Source of the DNA: Nakamurella flavida
GTDB taxonomy: Bacteria; Actinomycetota; Actinomycetes; Mycobacteriales; Nakamurellaceae
Direction of reading: 5' to 3'
Assembly (NCBI RefSeq): GCF_030811475.1
Contig: NZ_JAUSQV010000001.1
Span: forward strand, 3,359,001-3,423,000
DNA length: 64,000 bases
Part shown: one piece after another, positions 33,900 to 42,285 of the stretch
Layout: every line of letters starts with the position of its first letter
How positions within the stretch are numbered: the first letter of the stretch is position 1
Notes under the pieces: model-generated
Database searches by the model: none
Told to the model about the DNA's origin: nothing
What the model saw: only the letters and a program-made list of their open reading frames with translations
Position numbers and translations under genes: made by a program

Positions 33900-33918
33900 C
33901 ACTTGCAATAAACAAGTG
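33900..33918. promoter_or_regulatory. Palindromic operator, probably for the HxlR regulator
   Basis: CACTTGCAATAAACAAGTG is a perfect 6-bp inverted repeat with a seven-base A/T-rich centre, in the promoter region of the VOC-HxlR operon and 41 bases before its start. It stands out in the G/C-rich surroundings. HxlR-family proteins bind such ACTT/AAGT dyads as dimers. It could also influence the divergent agmatinase gene. Confidence 0.65.
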
Positions 33919-34031
33919 CCGCGTCAAGAGTCGGGTCCGGCCTCGCCGGCGCCGATTGGGTTCCGTTGGGCCGCGCTGGCAAGCTGGGTCGGCGGCGGCT
34001 GGTCGATCGAGCGGCCCGCGAGAGGAACAGC

Positions 34032-35135
34032 ATGGCGCGCTACGGCGTGATGTTCGGTCCCGATGTCACCTTCACCGGAGTTCCCCGATGCGACCTGGGG
34101 GATCCGACCTCCTACGCGGACGCGGCAGCGGTGATCCTCGGGGCCCCCTACGACTCCGGCACCTCCTACCGGTCCGGGGCGCGGATGGGCCCGCTGGCCC
34201 TGCGCACCTGCGACTACTCCGAGCACACCGGATCACGGCCGCACCTGGCCCTGCGGGTGGACCCGTTGCTCGACCTCGGCGTGGTGGACGCCGGTGACGT
34301 CGAGATGGCCCCGACCGAGACGCCCCGCTCGTTGCGTGCGCTGCAGGACGCGGTCCAGGTGCTCGCCGCGGCCGGCAAGATCCCGGTCGTGCTGGGGGGT
34401 GACCACACCATCGCCATGGCCGACATCACCGGCCTGGCCGAGCATTTCGGGTACGGGCGGATCGCGGTCATCCACTTCGACGCGCACGCCGACACCGGGG
34501 ACATCCAGTTCGGTTCGCTGGTCGGCCACGGCCTGCCGATGCGGCGGGTGATCGAGAGCGGCGCCGTGCGAGGGGATCGTTTCCTGCAGATCGGCCTGCG
34601 CGGCTACTGGCCCGAACCGCCCGAGCTCGCCTGGATGGAGGAGCAGGGCATGCGCGGCTACGAGATGGCCGAGATCCGCCGCCGCGGCCTGGACGAGGTC
34701 CTCGGCGAGGCGATCGCCTCGGCCGGGCAGGACACCGACGGGGTGTTCCTGTCCGTCGACATCGACGTGGTCGACCCGGGAATGGCCCCGGGAACCGGCA
34801 CGCCCGAGCCGGGTGGGTTCACCGGGCGCGAACTGCTGGACGCGGTGCGCCGGATCGGGCGGGAGAGCAACCTGGTCGGGTTGGAGATCGTCGAGGTCGC
34901 CCCGCCGTACGACGTCTCGGACGTCACCGCGATCCTCGGCAACCGGGTCGTGCTGGAGACGCTCGCCGGTATCGCCCGACGCCGGGCCGACGCGGCGGCC
35001 GGAACCGTCTGGGACGAGGCGACCCCCATGCTGCAGGGCCGCATCCAGGAGGTCGCCGCCGCGGTGGCCGCCGGGACGGTCTCGTCGGCGGTGCTGGATC
35101 CGGACGGCGACCACCAGGAGACCCGGGCGCTGTGA
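34032..35135 (+). CDS. speB: Agmatinase-type ureohydrolase
   Basis: Hydrolyses the guanidino group of agmatine (or a related compound) to putrescine and urea. The 367-residue protein of the arginase/ureohydrolase family has all manganese ligands: His125 in GGDHT, the HFDAHAD cluster (His148, Asp150, His152, Asp154) and Asp243/Asp245 in SVDIDVVDP, followed by GTGTPEPGG. GAGAGG precedes the ATG. At 367 residues it is longer than E. coli SpeB (about 306), so guanidinobutyrase or another guanidino hydrolase is possible. The urea made would feed the urease block. Confidence 0.9.
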   Translation: MARYGVMFGPDVTFTGVPRCDLGDPTSYADAAAVILGAPYDSGTSYRSGARMGPLALRTCDYSEHTGSRPHLALRVDPLLDLGVVDAGDVEMAPTETPRSLRALQDAVQVLAAAGKIPVVLGGDHTIAMADITGLAEHFGYGRIAVIHFDAHADTGDIQFGSLVGHGLPMRRVIESGAVRGDRFLQIGLRGYWPEPPELAWMEEQGMRGYEMAEIRRRGLDEVLGEAIASAGQDTDGVFLSVDIDVVDPGMAPGTGTPEPGGFTGRELLDAVRRIGRESNLVGLEIVEVAPPYDVSDVTAILGNRVVLETLAGIARRRADAAAGTVWDEATPMLQGRIQEVAAAVAAGTVSSAVLDPDGDHQETRAL

Positions 35136-35147
35136 CGGTCCCGGGCG

Positions 35148-36023
35148 CTACAGCGACGACAGCCGGCTGATCAGGAAGGCCAGCACGGTGGCGTTGAAGA
35201 AGAACGCCAGGCACGAGTGCAGCAGGACAGACCAGCGCATGCCCCGTTCGGTGACCAGCACGTCGGTGGCGCCGAACGACGTGCCGATGGCGTAGGCGAA
35301 GTACACGAAGTCCAGCTGCCGGGGGGTGGGGCGCGTGCTCGGCGGACGGGCCGGGTTCGGGGTGGCCACCGGCCACTCCAGCCCCCCGCCCAGCCGGGCG
35401 TACACGTTCCGGTAGTGCCGGGCGTGGCCGGCGTGCAGCAGCATCCAGGACAGCACCACGGTCAACACCCCGACCGCCGTGATCACCTCGGCGTTCTCCG
35501 GGTCCGGGTCGGACGCGGCCACGGTCAGCGCCGAGTAGAGCCCGATCAGCGCGGCGGTGACGGAGAACAGCAGGTCGAAGCGGAGCCGCTGGCGCAGCAC
35601 GGCGCGGTCGAGGGGCGTGGGTCGGCGCTGGCGCCGGACGACGACCAGGCCCACCGTCAGGTAGACCATCGCCACCAGGTCGAACAGCAGGAGCAGTTCG
35701 ACGTCCTCGATGTCCCACTCGGTGAACAGGCCGAACAGGCCGATGCCGATGAGGGTCAGCTCGGCGAGCCGGGTGAAGCCCTCGCCGGCCACCCTGGCGA
35801 CTCGCCGGCTGACGGTGCTTGCCGTGCCCGGCGTGGGTGCCGTGACGGTCCCTGGCACCCGGTCCGCCTCGGTCGGCGGAGGGGCCTGGACGCCTGTGCC
35901 CGGCCCCGCCTCCGGGGCGGCTGTCTCCAGGATGGCTGTCTCCGTGCATGACGGTTGCGCTGCCGGCCCTCCCGGCCCGACGGCGCTGCTGCTCGGGATC
36001 GCGCGGTCGTCCGGGCTGGTCAC
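35148..36023 (-). CDS. DUF1345 family membrane protein
   Basis: A 291-residue protein with a 75-residue Pro/Ala/Thr-rich cytoplasmic N-terminus and about five to six membrane segments. DUF1345 features are the conserved LLHAGHARHYRNVY segment and the C-terminal DFVYFAYAIGTSFGATDV. The function of the family is not known. The GTG start is at 36023, with CACACT six bases upstream on the minus strand. Confidence 0.85.
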   Translation of the reverse strand: MTSPDDRAIPSSSAVGPGGPAAQPSCTETAILETAAPEAGPGTGVQAPPPTEADRVPGTVTAPTPGTASTVSRRVARVAGEGFTRLAELTLIGIGLFGLFTEWDIEDVELLLLFDLVAMVYLTVGLVVVRRQRRPTPLDRAVLRQRLRFDLLFSVTAALIGLYSALTVAASDPDPENAEVITAVGVLTVVLSWMLLHAGHARHYRNVYARLGGGLEWPVATPNPARPPSTRPTPRQLDFVYFAYAIGTSFGATDVLVTERGMRWSVLLHSCLAFFFNATVLAFLISRLSSL

Positions 36024-36092
36024 CGGGTCAGTGTGACACCGCGTGACGTACCGCCCCGGTCAGCTCGGCGCCGGGTCACCGGCGGCGAGTGG

Positions 36093-36629
36093 TCAGAGAT
36101 ACTGGCCGGTCCCGCCGCCGAGAGCGCTGCCGCCCTGGTCGCCGGAGCCACCGCCGGGCGGGAGGCCGCGGCGCATCTGCTCGAGCTGGGCCCGGGCGGC
36201 CATCTGCTGGGCGAACAACGCTGTCTGCAGGCCGTGGAAGACGCCCTCCAGCCAGCCGACCAGTTGCGCCTGCGCGATGCGCAGTTCGCTGTCCGACGGG
36301 GTCGAATCCTCCGAGAAGGGCAGCGACAGCCGTTCCAGCTCCTCGCGGAGCTCGGGGGCCAGTCCGTCCTCCAGCTCCTGCACCGACTGCTGGTGGATGT
36401 GCTTGAGCCGGGCGCGGCTGGCCTCGTCCAGGGGCGCCGACCGCACCTCCTCCAGCAGTTGCTTGATCATGGTGCCGATCCGCATGACCTTGGCCGGCTC
36501 ACCGATGAGGGCGCCCGGCCCGCCGTCCGGGGTGCCGTCGGGCTGGCCGTGGGCGGGGATCTCGGCCACTCCCACGGGCTGGCCGTCCTGGCCCACCACG
36601 ACGACCCGTTGGCTGGTCGGTTCGCTCAC
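36093..36629 (-). CDS. bpa: Bacterial proteasome activator (Bpa/PafE)
   Basis: A 178-residue ring-forming activator of the actinobacterial 20S proteasome, which opens the gate for ATP-independent protein degradation. The helical core (about 45-150) is rich in Leu/Glu. The protein ends exactly in GQYL, the C-terminal motif that inserts into the proteasome α-subunit pockets. A flexible Gly-rich stretch precedes the motif. This protein is restricted to Actinobacteria and supports the taxonomic reading of the window. The proteasome genes themselves are not in the window. Confidence 0.94.
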   Translation of the reverse strand: MSEPTSQRVVVVGQDGQPVGVAEIPAHGQPDGTPDGGPGALIGEPAKVMRIGTMIKQLLEEVRSAPLDEASRARLKHIHQQSVQELEDGLAPELREELERLSLPFSEDSTPSDSELRIAQAQLVGWLEGVFHGLQTALFAQQMAARAQLEQMRRGLPPGGGSGDQGGSALGGGTGQYL

Positions 36630-36738
36630 TGCTGTCTCCTCGGTGTTCCGGTGTCGGTGCTGGGTCGGGTGTCGGGTGGGGCGTTCGACGTCAGGGTGTC
36701 GGACGGATCGTCCGTCGGCGGTGTGGCAGCGGGCGCCG

Positions 36739-37737
36739 TCACGGCATGCGCAGCAGGACCTTGCCGACGTGTCCGCCCTCGGCGACCCGCTGGTGCGCGG
36801 CCTGGGCGTCGGCGGCGTCGAACACCGAGTCCACGACGGGCCGCACGCTGCCGTCCGCGATCAGCGGCCACAGATGGCGGGTGACGGCGTCGACGATGTC
36901 GCCCTTGGACCCCGTCCCGGTGACCGGGCGGGACCGCAGGGCGGTGGCGGCGATCCGGCCGCGCTTGGCCAGCAGGGCCCCGAGGTCGAGTTCGGCGGTG
37001 CGGCCGCCCTGCATGCCGATGACCACGATGGTGCCGCCGTCGGCCAGCGCGGACACGTTGCGGGACAGGTACTTCGCCCCGACGACGTCGAGGATCAGGT
37101 CCGCGCCGCGGCCCTGGGTGGCGGCGCGCAACGCCTCGACGAAGTCCTCGTCGCGGTAGTTGATCCCGATCTCGGCGCCCAGCTCCCGGCAGGCCTCCAG
37201 TGAGGTGGCGCGGGAGGCGGTGACCGCGACGACGGCGCCGAGGGCCCGTCCGACCTGGATCGCCATCGTGCCGATGCCCGACGAGCCGCCGTGCACGAGC
37301 AGGGTCTGGCCGTCGCGCAGGCCGCCCAGCATGACCAGGTTCGACCAGACCGTGCAGGCCACCTCGGGCAGTGCGGCCGAGTGCAGAAGGTCGACGCCGG
37401 TGGGCAGCGGCAGCAGCTGGGCGGCCGGGACCGCGACCCGCTGGGCGTACCCGCCGCCGGCCAGCAGTGCGCAGACGTCCTGGCCGATCTCCCAGCCGGT
37501 GACGTCCGTGCCGATCTCGACGATGCGGCCCGAACACTCCAGCCCGAGGATGTCCGAGGCGCCCGGCGGCGGTGGGTACTGCCCCTGCGCCTGCATCAGA
37601 TCGGCCCGGTTGACCGCCGACGCGGTCACCTCCAGCAGCACCTCGCCCGGCCCGATCGCCGGGTCCGGCACGTCCTGCCAGGACAACGTCGGGTTCTGCC
37701 CGTCCTGCGACGGGGCGGTCACCACCACGGCCTTCAT
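36739..37737 (-). CDS. Quinone oxidoreductase, NAD(P)H-dependent (PIG3-like MDR)
   Basis: A 332-residue zinc-free medium-chain dehydrogenase/reductase. The PIG3-type signature segments are ASAVNRADLMQAQGQYPPPPG (near residues 39-59), LGLECSGRIVEIG, and the NADPH-binding LLVHGGSSGIGTMAIQ with GGSSGIG in place of the usual AxxGxxG. It reduces quinones one or two electrons at a time, consistent with a detoxification role. TAGCCT lies seven bases before the ATG on the minus strand. The gene precedes bpa on the same strand, 109 bases away. Confidence 0.92.
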   Translation of the reverse strand: MKAVVVTAPSQDGQNPTLSWQDVPDPAIGPGEVLLEVTASAVNRADLMQAQGQYPPPPGASDILGLECSGRIVEIGTDVTGWEIGQDVCALLAGGGYAQRVAVPAAQLLPLPTGVDLLHSAALPEVACTVWSNLVMLGGLRDGQTLLVHGGSSGIGTMAIQVGRALGAVVAVTASRATSLEACRELGAEIGINYRDEDFVEALRAATQGRGADLILDVVGAKYLSRNVSALADGGTIVVIGMQGGRTAELDLGALLAKRGRIAATALRSRPVTGTGSKGDIVDAVTRHLWPLIADGSVRPVVDSVFDAADAQAAHQRVAEGGHVGKVLLRMP

Positions 37738-37744
37738 GGGCCCC

Positions 37745-37750
37745 AGGCTA
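37745..37750 (-). promoter_or_regulatory. -10 hexamer for the quinone oxidoreductase (leaderless)
   Basis: TAGCCT on the minus strand ends seven bases before the ATG at 37737. Confidence 0.5.
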
Positions 37751-37836
37751 GCCCGGCCGACCGACGGCTCCCGGCGACGCCGGTGGTGGCCAGGTCGGCC
37801 GGGGCGGCGGTGGACGGGTCGGCGTCCGCACCGCCG

Positions 37837-37842
37837 TAGGGT
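37837..37842 (+). promoter_or_regulatory. -10 hexamer for the EamA transporter (leaderless)
   Basis: TAGGGT ends six bases before the GTG at 37849. With the previous entry it makes a divergent leaderless promoter pair 87 bases apart. Confidence 0.5.
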
Positions 37843-37848
37843 GCCCGA

Positions 37849-38727
37849 GTGCCTCGATCTCGTCCTACGGGGGCGATCCCCGCGCCGGTGCTCTTCCTGG
37901 TCTCCGGGTTCACCCAGTACTACGGGGCGGCGCTGGCCATCGGGCTGTTCGCCGTCATCCCGGCCGTCTCCGTGGCCTGGTGGCGGCTGGCCGTGTCGGC
38001 GTTGGTACTGCTGGCCTGGCGCCGTCCGTGGCGGTTGGGCTGGTCGCGGCGGGAGCTGGCCGGTTCCGCGGTCTTCGGCATCGTGCTGGCCACCATGAAC
38101 GTCTCATTCTACCTGGCGTTGTCGCACCTGCCGCTGGGCACGGCGGTCGCACTGGAGTTCCTCGGCCCGGTGGGCGTCGCGGCCATGACCGGGCGGCACT
38201 GGCGGGAGCGGTTGGGGATCGTGCTGGCCGCGTCCGGGGTGGTGCTGCTCGCCGGGGTCAGCCTGGAGACCGGCTCGGGGACGGGCACCCTCATCGGGCT
38301 GGCCGCGATCGCCGTCTCCGCGATCACCTGGGCCGGCTACATCGTGCTGGGTCGACGCATCGCCGGTGTCCGCAACGGGGTCGACTCGCTCGCGGTGGGC
38401 ATGACGGCCGGCGCGATCGTCTGGTCGCCCCTGGTGGTGTTCGGCTGGGACGGCGTACGGGCCGATCCGCGGCGGCTGCTGGTGTTGCTGGGCATCGCCC
38501 TGCTGTCCTCGGTCGTGCCCTACGTGCTCGAACAGCTCGTGCTGCGGCGGACGGCCGCGGCGCGTTTCGCCATCCTGCTGGCCCTGCTCCCGGTGACCGC
38601 CGCCATCACCGGAGCATTCGCGCTGCAGCAGATCCCGTCCGCCGCCGAGGTGGTCGGCATCGCGGCCATCTGCGGGGCGATCGTGCTCTCCGGGCGCGGC
38701 TCCCGGCCGGACCCCGCCCTGCCCTGA
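37849..38727 (+). CDS. EamA family transporter (DMT superfamily)
   Basis: A 292-residue membrane protein with about ten short hydrophobic segments, the two-repeat EamA layout. The RhtA/RarD-like form is seen in LPLGTAVALEFLGPVGVA and SAITWAGYIVLGRRIA. Such proteins usually export threonine, homoserine or other small metabolites. The substrate here is unknown. It converges on the zinc metallopeptidase gene with a small hairpin between. Confidence 0.9.
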   Translation: MPRSRPTGAIPAPVLFLVSGFTQYYGAALAIGLFAVIPAVSVAWWRLAVSALVLLAWRRPWRLGWSRRELAGSAVFGIVLATMNVSFYLALSHLPLGTAVALEFLGPVGVAAMTGRHWRERLGIVLAASGVVLLAGVSLETGSGTGTLIGLAAIAVSAITWAGYIVLGRRIAGVRNGVDSLAVGMTAGAIVWSPLVVFGWDGVRADPRRLLVLLGIALLSSVVPYVLEQLVLRRTAAARFAILLALLPVTAAITGAFALQQIPSAAEVVGIAAICGAIVLSGRGSRPDPALP

Positions 38728-38730
38728 CCC

Positions 38731-38753
38731 GAGCCGTCCCCGGGAGTCGGCTC
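38731..38753. terminator. Short hairpin between convergent EamA and metallopeptidase genes
   Basis: GAGCCG and CGGCTC (38731-38736 and 38748-38753) pair around an 11-base G/C-rich loop. It is small but sits exactly between two convergent stops. Confidence 0.35.
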
Positions 38754-39744
38754 AGCCCAGGTCGGCGGTGTCGAAGGTGTTGCAGGCGGCCGGGTCCCCG
38801 CTCTGCAGGCCGGTGGTCAGCCACTTCTGCCGCTGCTCGGCGCTGCCGTGGCTGAACCGGGACGTGTCGACCTGGCCGCCGTTGCGGCCCATGATCGAGT
38901 CGTCGCCGATCTTGCCGGCGGTCTCCACCCCGGCGGCGATGTCGGCGTCGGTGATCTCGGTGATGAGCACCTCGCCGTCCGCACCCGGCACGGTGGTGGC
39001 GTGGTCGGCCCAGGTGCCGGCGTAGCAGTCGGCCTGCAGTTCCAGTCGCACCGAGCCCGAGTCGGGTCCGGTGGCCTGGCCGACCTGGTCGGAGGTGCCG
39101 AGCAGGTTCTGCACGTGGTGCCCGTACTCGTGCGCCAGGACGTAGGCCTGGGTGAATGCCGCGTCGTTGGCGCCGAACTGGGTGCGCAGGTCGTCCCAGA
39201 ACGTCAGGTCGACGTAGACCGTGGTGTCGGCCGGGCAGTAGAACGGCCCCATCCCCGACGACCCGGTGCCACAGCCGGTCTGCGTCTGGCCGCGGTAGAA
39301 GACGGTGTCGGCCTCGCGGTAGGTGGTGCCCGAGGCGGCCAGGGCGTCGGCCCAGTAGGCCTGCACGGAGTTGATGACGGCCACCGCCGCGCAGGCGTCG
39401 TTGGTGTTCGCGTCGGCGCCCGTGCGGCACTCCTGGTCGAGGGTGGCGTTGTCCGCCGTCTGGCCCTGACCGACGGCGCCGAGCCCGTTGCTGAGCAGCC
39501 CGCCGAGACCACCGCCCGAGGTGTCCGTGGTGCTGCCGCCCCCGGACCCGCCGAACACGTTGAACAGCACGATCACCACGATGACGATCAGACCGATGCC
39601 GCCGCCGCCGGCGGCCAGACCGCCCTTGCCGCGGGGGAGACGGACACCGCCGCCGCCGAAGCCACCACCACCACCACCACCACCGTTGCCGCGGCGGTCC
39701 TGCACCTGGGAGGTGTCCAGTCGTGCGCGTTCGTTGAACTTCAT
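38752..39744 (-). CDS. Neutral zinc metallopeptidase (YpfJ family)
   Basis: A 330-residue protein with one N-terminal membrane helix (residues 49-63), so it is membrane-anchored with the catalytic domain outside. The zinc site HEYGHH (His205-His210) and a downstream LELQADCYAG, which supplies the third ligand, are typical of the family. Two glycine runs flank the start. The first is encoded by a (CCA)7 microsatellite (39662-39682 on the plus strand) that may vary in length. Cysteines at 106, 118, 158 and 170 suggest disulfides. Physiological substrates are unknown. Confidence 0.91.
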   Translation of the reverse strand: MKFNERARLDTSQVQDRRGNGGGGGGGGFGGGGVRLPRGKGGLAAGGGGIGLIVIVVIVLFNVFGGSGGGSTTDTSGGGLGGLLSNGLGAVGQGQTADNATLDQECRTGADANTNDACAAVAVINSVQAYWADALAASGTTYREADTVFYRGQTQTGCGTGSSGMGPFYCPADTTVYVDLTFWDDLRTQFGANDAAFTQAYVLAHEYGHHVQNLLGTSDQVGQATGPDSGSVRLELQADCYAGTWADHATTVPGADGEVLITEITDADIAAGVETAGKIGDDSIMGRNGGQVDTSRFSHGSAEQRQKWLTTGLQSGDPAACNTFDTADLG

Positions 39745-39866
39745 GGATTCCCTCGTTCGCCGGTGCGCGGGCCGCGCGGACGAACCACTCTAGGCATGTC
39801 GACCGGCATCGTCGTCGTGCCTCGTCCTGCCGGATCGCACGAGGGTGCCCGTTGTGCCCCGGCTGT

Positions 39867-39872
39867 TACTGT
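39867..39872 (+). promoter_or_regulatory. -10 hexamer for the TetR regulator (leaderless)
   Basis: TACTGT ends six bases before the GTG at 39879. Confidence 0.5.
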
Positions 39873-39878
39873 GCGTCC

Positions 39879-40493
39879 GTGAAGGTCACGGACCGTGCTG
39901 GGCTGCGGGCGCGCAAGAAGGATGCGACCCGCCGTGCCCTGACCGCGGCGGCCGCCGATCTGGCCCTCACCCTCGGGTACGCCCAGTTCACCGTCCTGGA
40001 CGTCACCGAGCGGGTGGGTGTCTCCCGACGGACGTTCTCCAACTACTTCGCGGGCAAGGCCGAATGCCTGGCCGCCCACGGCGAGGGCTGGGCCGACGAC
40101 CTCCTCGATCTGGTCCGGGCCGCCCCCGCCGACACGGACCTCGCGGACCTGCTGCGCCGGGTGCTCGGGGCGCTGGCCATCCGGCTGGCCGAGGGCGGCG
40201 ACGACTACATCGTGCTGATTGAGACCGAACCCGAGCTCCAGGCGGCCGCCCGGGCCAGCGACGAGGTCCTCGTCGGGATGATCAGCGCGGGGGTGGCGGA
40301 GCGGCTGGAGCGTCCCGCCGACGACCTGCGCCTGCTCCTACTGGCCGAGTTCGCCCTGCTGGCCGTCCATCTCTGCGTGCGGCGCTGGGTGATGGCCGGC
40401 CGGGCCGGCGGTGTCGACGCCCTGTCCGATCAGCTGGACCAGGCGTTCTCCCTGCTCGACCTCCACACCCTCACCGCACCGTCCGTGCGCTGA
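39879..40493 (+). CDS. TetR family transcriptional regulator
   Basis: A 204-residue regulator. The helix-turn-helix (about 35-60) reads FTVLDVTERVGVSRRTFSNYFAGKAE, close to the standard TetR recognition helix. The C-terminal ligand-binding half is helical and ends in LLDLHTL. TetR proteins generally repress an adjacent transporter or their own gene. Here the nearest candidate is the LysE exporter 150 bases downstream on the same strand. I see no clear operator palindrome. Confidence 0.9.
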   Translation: MKVTDRAGLRARKKDATRRALTAAAADLALTLGYAQFTVLDVTERVGVSRRTFSNYFAGKAECLAAHGEGWADDLLDLVRAAPADTDLADLLRRVLGALAIRLAEGGDDYIVLIETEPELQAAARASDEVLVGMISAGVAERLERPADDLRLLLLAEFALLAVHLCVRRWVMAGRAGGVDALSDQLDQAFSLLDLHTLTAPSVR

Positions 40494-40644
40494 GATGCCT
40501 GTCCCCGACGGGGTGAGGCGGCGGCCGCGCAGACTCCGCCACGGGGCCGCCGTCGTCGTGACCTGTCGGGTCGGCCCATGAGCTAGCGTCTCCGCCAGGT
40601 GTGCGCGCGGTCCGTGCCGCGGCCTGCGAGCGTGGGAGTCAGCG

Positions 40645-41283
40645 ATGGTGCCTCTGCCCAATGCGGTGGCGTTCGCGTTCGCCGCCGTCGTCCTCATCGT
40701 CATCCCTGGCCCCAGCGTGTTGTTCACCATCGGCCGCTCGCTGGCGTACGGGCGGCGCGGTGGGTTGTTGTCGGTGCTCGGGAACGCCATCGGGACGTTG
40801 CCGGCGACGGTGTTGACGGCTGTGGGGCTCGGTCGACTGATCGCCGAGTCCGTCGCGCTGTTCATCGCGGTGAAGATCGTCGGGGCGCTCTACCTGGTGT
40901 ATCTCGGTGTCCAGGCCATCCGCCACCGTCACGGCCGGACGGGGTTGCCGTCGGGTGCGGCGCGGGTGCCCAGCAGTGGTCGACAGCTCTGGCAGGGCAT
41001 CGTCGTGGGCGCGACCAACCCCAAGACGCTCGTGTTCTTCGTCGCGGTCCTGCCCCAGTTCGTCAGCCGCGACGCCGGTTCGGTGCCCGTGCAGCTTGCG
41101 GTCCTCGGCTGCCTGTTCGCCGCGATCGCCCTGTGCTGCGACAGCGTGTGGGCACTGATCGCAGGGACGGCCCGCGGGTGGTTCGGGCGTGACCCGCGCC
41201 GTCTGTCGCAGATGACCGCGGGCGGCGGCGTCATGATGGTCGGCCTCGGCGGGGTCCTGGTGGCCACCGGTAGCAACCACTGA
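40645..41283 (+). CDS. LysE family translocator
   Basis: A 212-residue exporter of the LysE/RhtB superfamily with six hydrophobic segments. The N-terminal PGPSVLFTIGRSLAYGRRGG (residues 21-40) is the family signature, and NPKTLVFFVAVLPQF near 125 is a second conserved block. Members export amino acids such as lysine, threonine or homoserine. TAGCGT at 40575-40580 is a possible -10. The leader would be about 60 bases. Confidence 0.92.
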   Translation: MVPLPNAVAFAFAAVVLIVIPGPSVLFTIGRSLAYGRRGGLLSVLGNAIGTLPATVLTAVGLGRLIAESVALFIAVKIVGALYLVYLGVQAIRHRHGRTGLPSGAARVPSSGRQLWQGIVVGATNPKTLVFFVAVLPQFVSRDAGSVPVQLAVLGCLFAAIALCCDSVWALIAGTARGWFGRDPRRLSQMTAGGGVMMVGLGGVLVATGSNH

Positions 41284-41375
41284 CGGCGCGGTTATTGCGG
41301 CTCACCCGCTCCATCGCATCCGCGTCTCCCGGACGTCCCTGCTCGTTCCGGGGCGCGCTGCTCGCGGCCGGCCGT

Positions 41376-41412
41376 GAGCACCGCTCCCTCCGCTGAGCAA
41401 CGCCTGGTGCTC
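41376..41412. other. Inverted repeat in the LysE-DUF1365 convergent gap
   Basis: GAGCACC (41376-41382) and GGTGCTC (41406-41412) are perfect 7-bp arms around a 23-base loop in a 168-bp gap that has no gene. It may form a weak terminator for either convergent gene. Confidence 0.3.
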
Positions 41413-41451
41413 GGAGCAACGCGGGCCCGGCTTCCCCCCGGAGCTCACCCC

Positions 41452-42285
41452 TCAGCGGCCCCGCTCGTCCGCCGTGGCGTCGGCGGGGCGGGGCTGCACG
41501 GGGATGCGGCGGAGCCAGATGCGGATGCCCTGCCAGCGGATGAGTGCGCTGGTCCGCAGGGTGGACAGCGGGCGGAGCAGCGCAGTGGCGAGCTGGCGGC
41601 CCGCCGTGGCGGGGGAGCCGGCGCCGGTGAGGGTGGCGACGAACAGGGGTCGGCCGTCCTGCTCGAGGGTGACGGCCACGCTGAGCCGGTCACCGGGCAC
41701 CGGTACCCGCATGCGGTAGCGCCCGCCGGAGGGCAGGAAGGGCGAGACGTAGAACTGTTTGTCGACCTCGTCCCGGCCGGTCGCGTCCGGACGCAGCACG
41801 TACACGTGCCGCCCGCCGTAGGTGTTGTGCACCTCGGCGAGCACGGCCACGGTCTCCCCGCCGCGCAGGCAGTAGAAGACGGACAGCGGGTTGAACACGT
41901 GCCCGAGGATGCGCGGGCCGGTGAGCAGCAGGATGGTGTCCGCAGCCATCCCGTGCTCGGCGAGCAGGGCGCGGGCGTTGCCGGCCAGGGTCGGCCCGGT
42001 GCCGAGGTGGTCCGCGGCCAGGAACCGGGCGAACGGGGCCAGCGGGCGTGGTGGCACCGGCGGAGCGTCCACATCGATGAGCCAGCTGGTCGTGGCGTAT
42101 GCGAACCGTCGCCGGGTGGCGCCCGGCGCCTCGGCGAACCGCTGGTGCACCGTGCGGGCCCGGTAGATCATCGCCGTCCGACCCACCCGTGATCGTGGCC
42201 CGCCCACCGGCTCGCGCACGGGCAGTGCTGCCGGCTCCGCCTCCGGCAGCGCCGCCCCACCGGCCCGGGAAACGAGCAGGCTCAC
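41452..42285 (-). CDS. DUF1365 family protein
   Basis: A 277-residue protein of the DUF1365 family. The recognisable blocks are MIYRARTVHQRF (after a 38-residue lead), HVFNPLSVFYCL, HNTYGGRHVYVL and DKQFYVSPFLP. DUF1365 genes usually accompany an FAD amine-oxidase-like enzyme and a cyclopropane-fatty-acid-synthase-like methyltransferase, in operons linked to modified or furan fatty acids and photo-oxidative stress. Here the FAD partner is directly upstream with a GTGA overlap, but no methyltransferase is adjacent. The biochemical role of DUF1365 itself is not settled. Confidence 0.9.
   Translation of the reverse strand: MSLLVSRAGGAALPEAEPAALPVREPVGGPRSRVGRTAMIYRARTVHQRFAEAPGATRRRFAYATTSWLIDVDAPPVPPRPLAPFARFLAADHLGTGPTLAGNARALLAEHGMAADTILLLTGPRILGHVFNPLSVFYCLRGGETVAVLAEVHNTYGGRHVYVLRPDATGRDEVDKQFYVSPFLPSGGRYRMRVPVPGDRLSVAVTLEQDGRPLFVATLTGAGSPATAGRQLATALLRPLSTLRTSALIRWQGIRIWLRRIPVQPRPADATADERGR

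Noticed and set aside
34032-35135. Guanidine hydrolase (nickel-dependent) instead of agmatinase
   Set aside because: The ureohydrolase family includes such enzymes and a nickel importer is nearby, but no sequence mark I can see separates them, so I kept the broader call.
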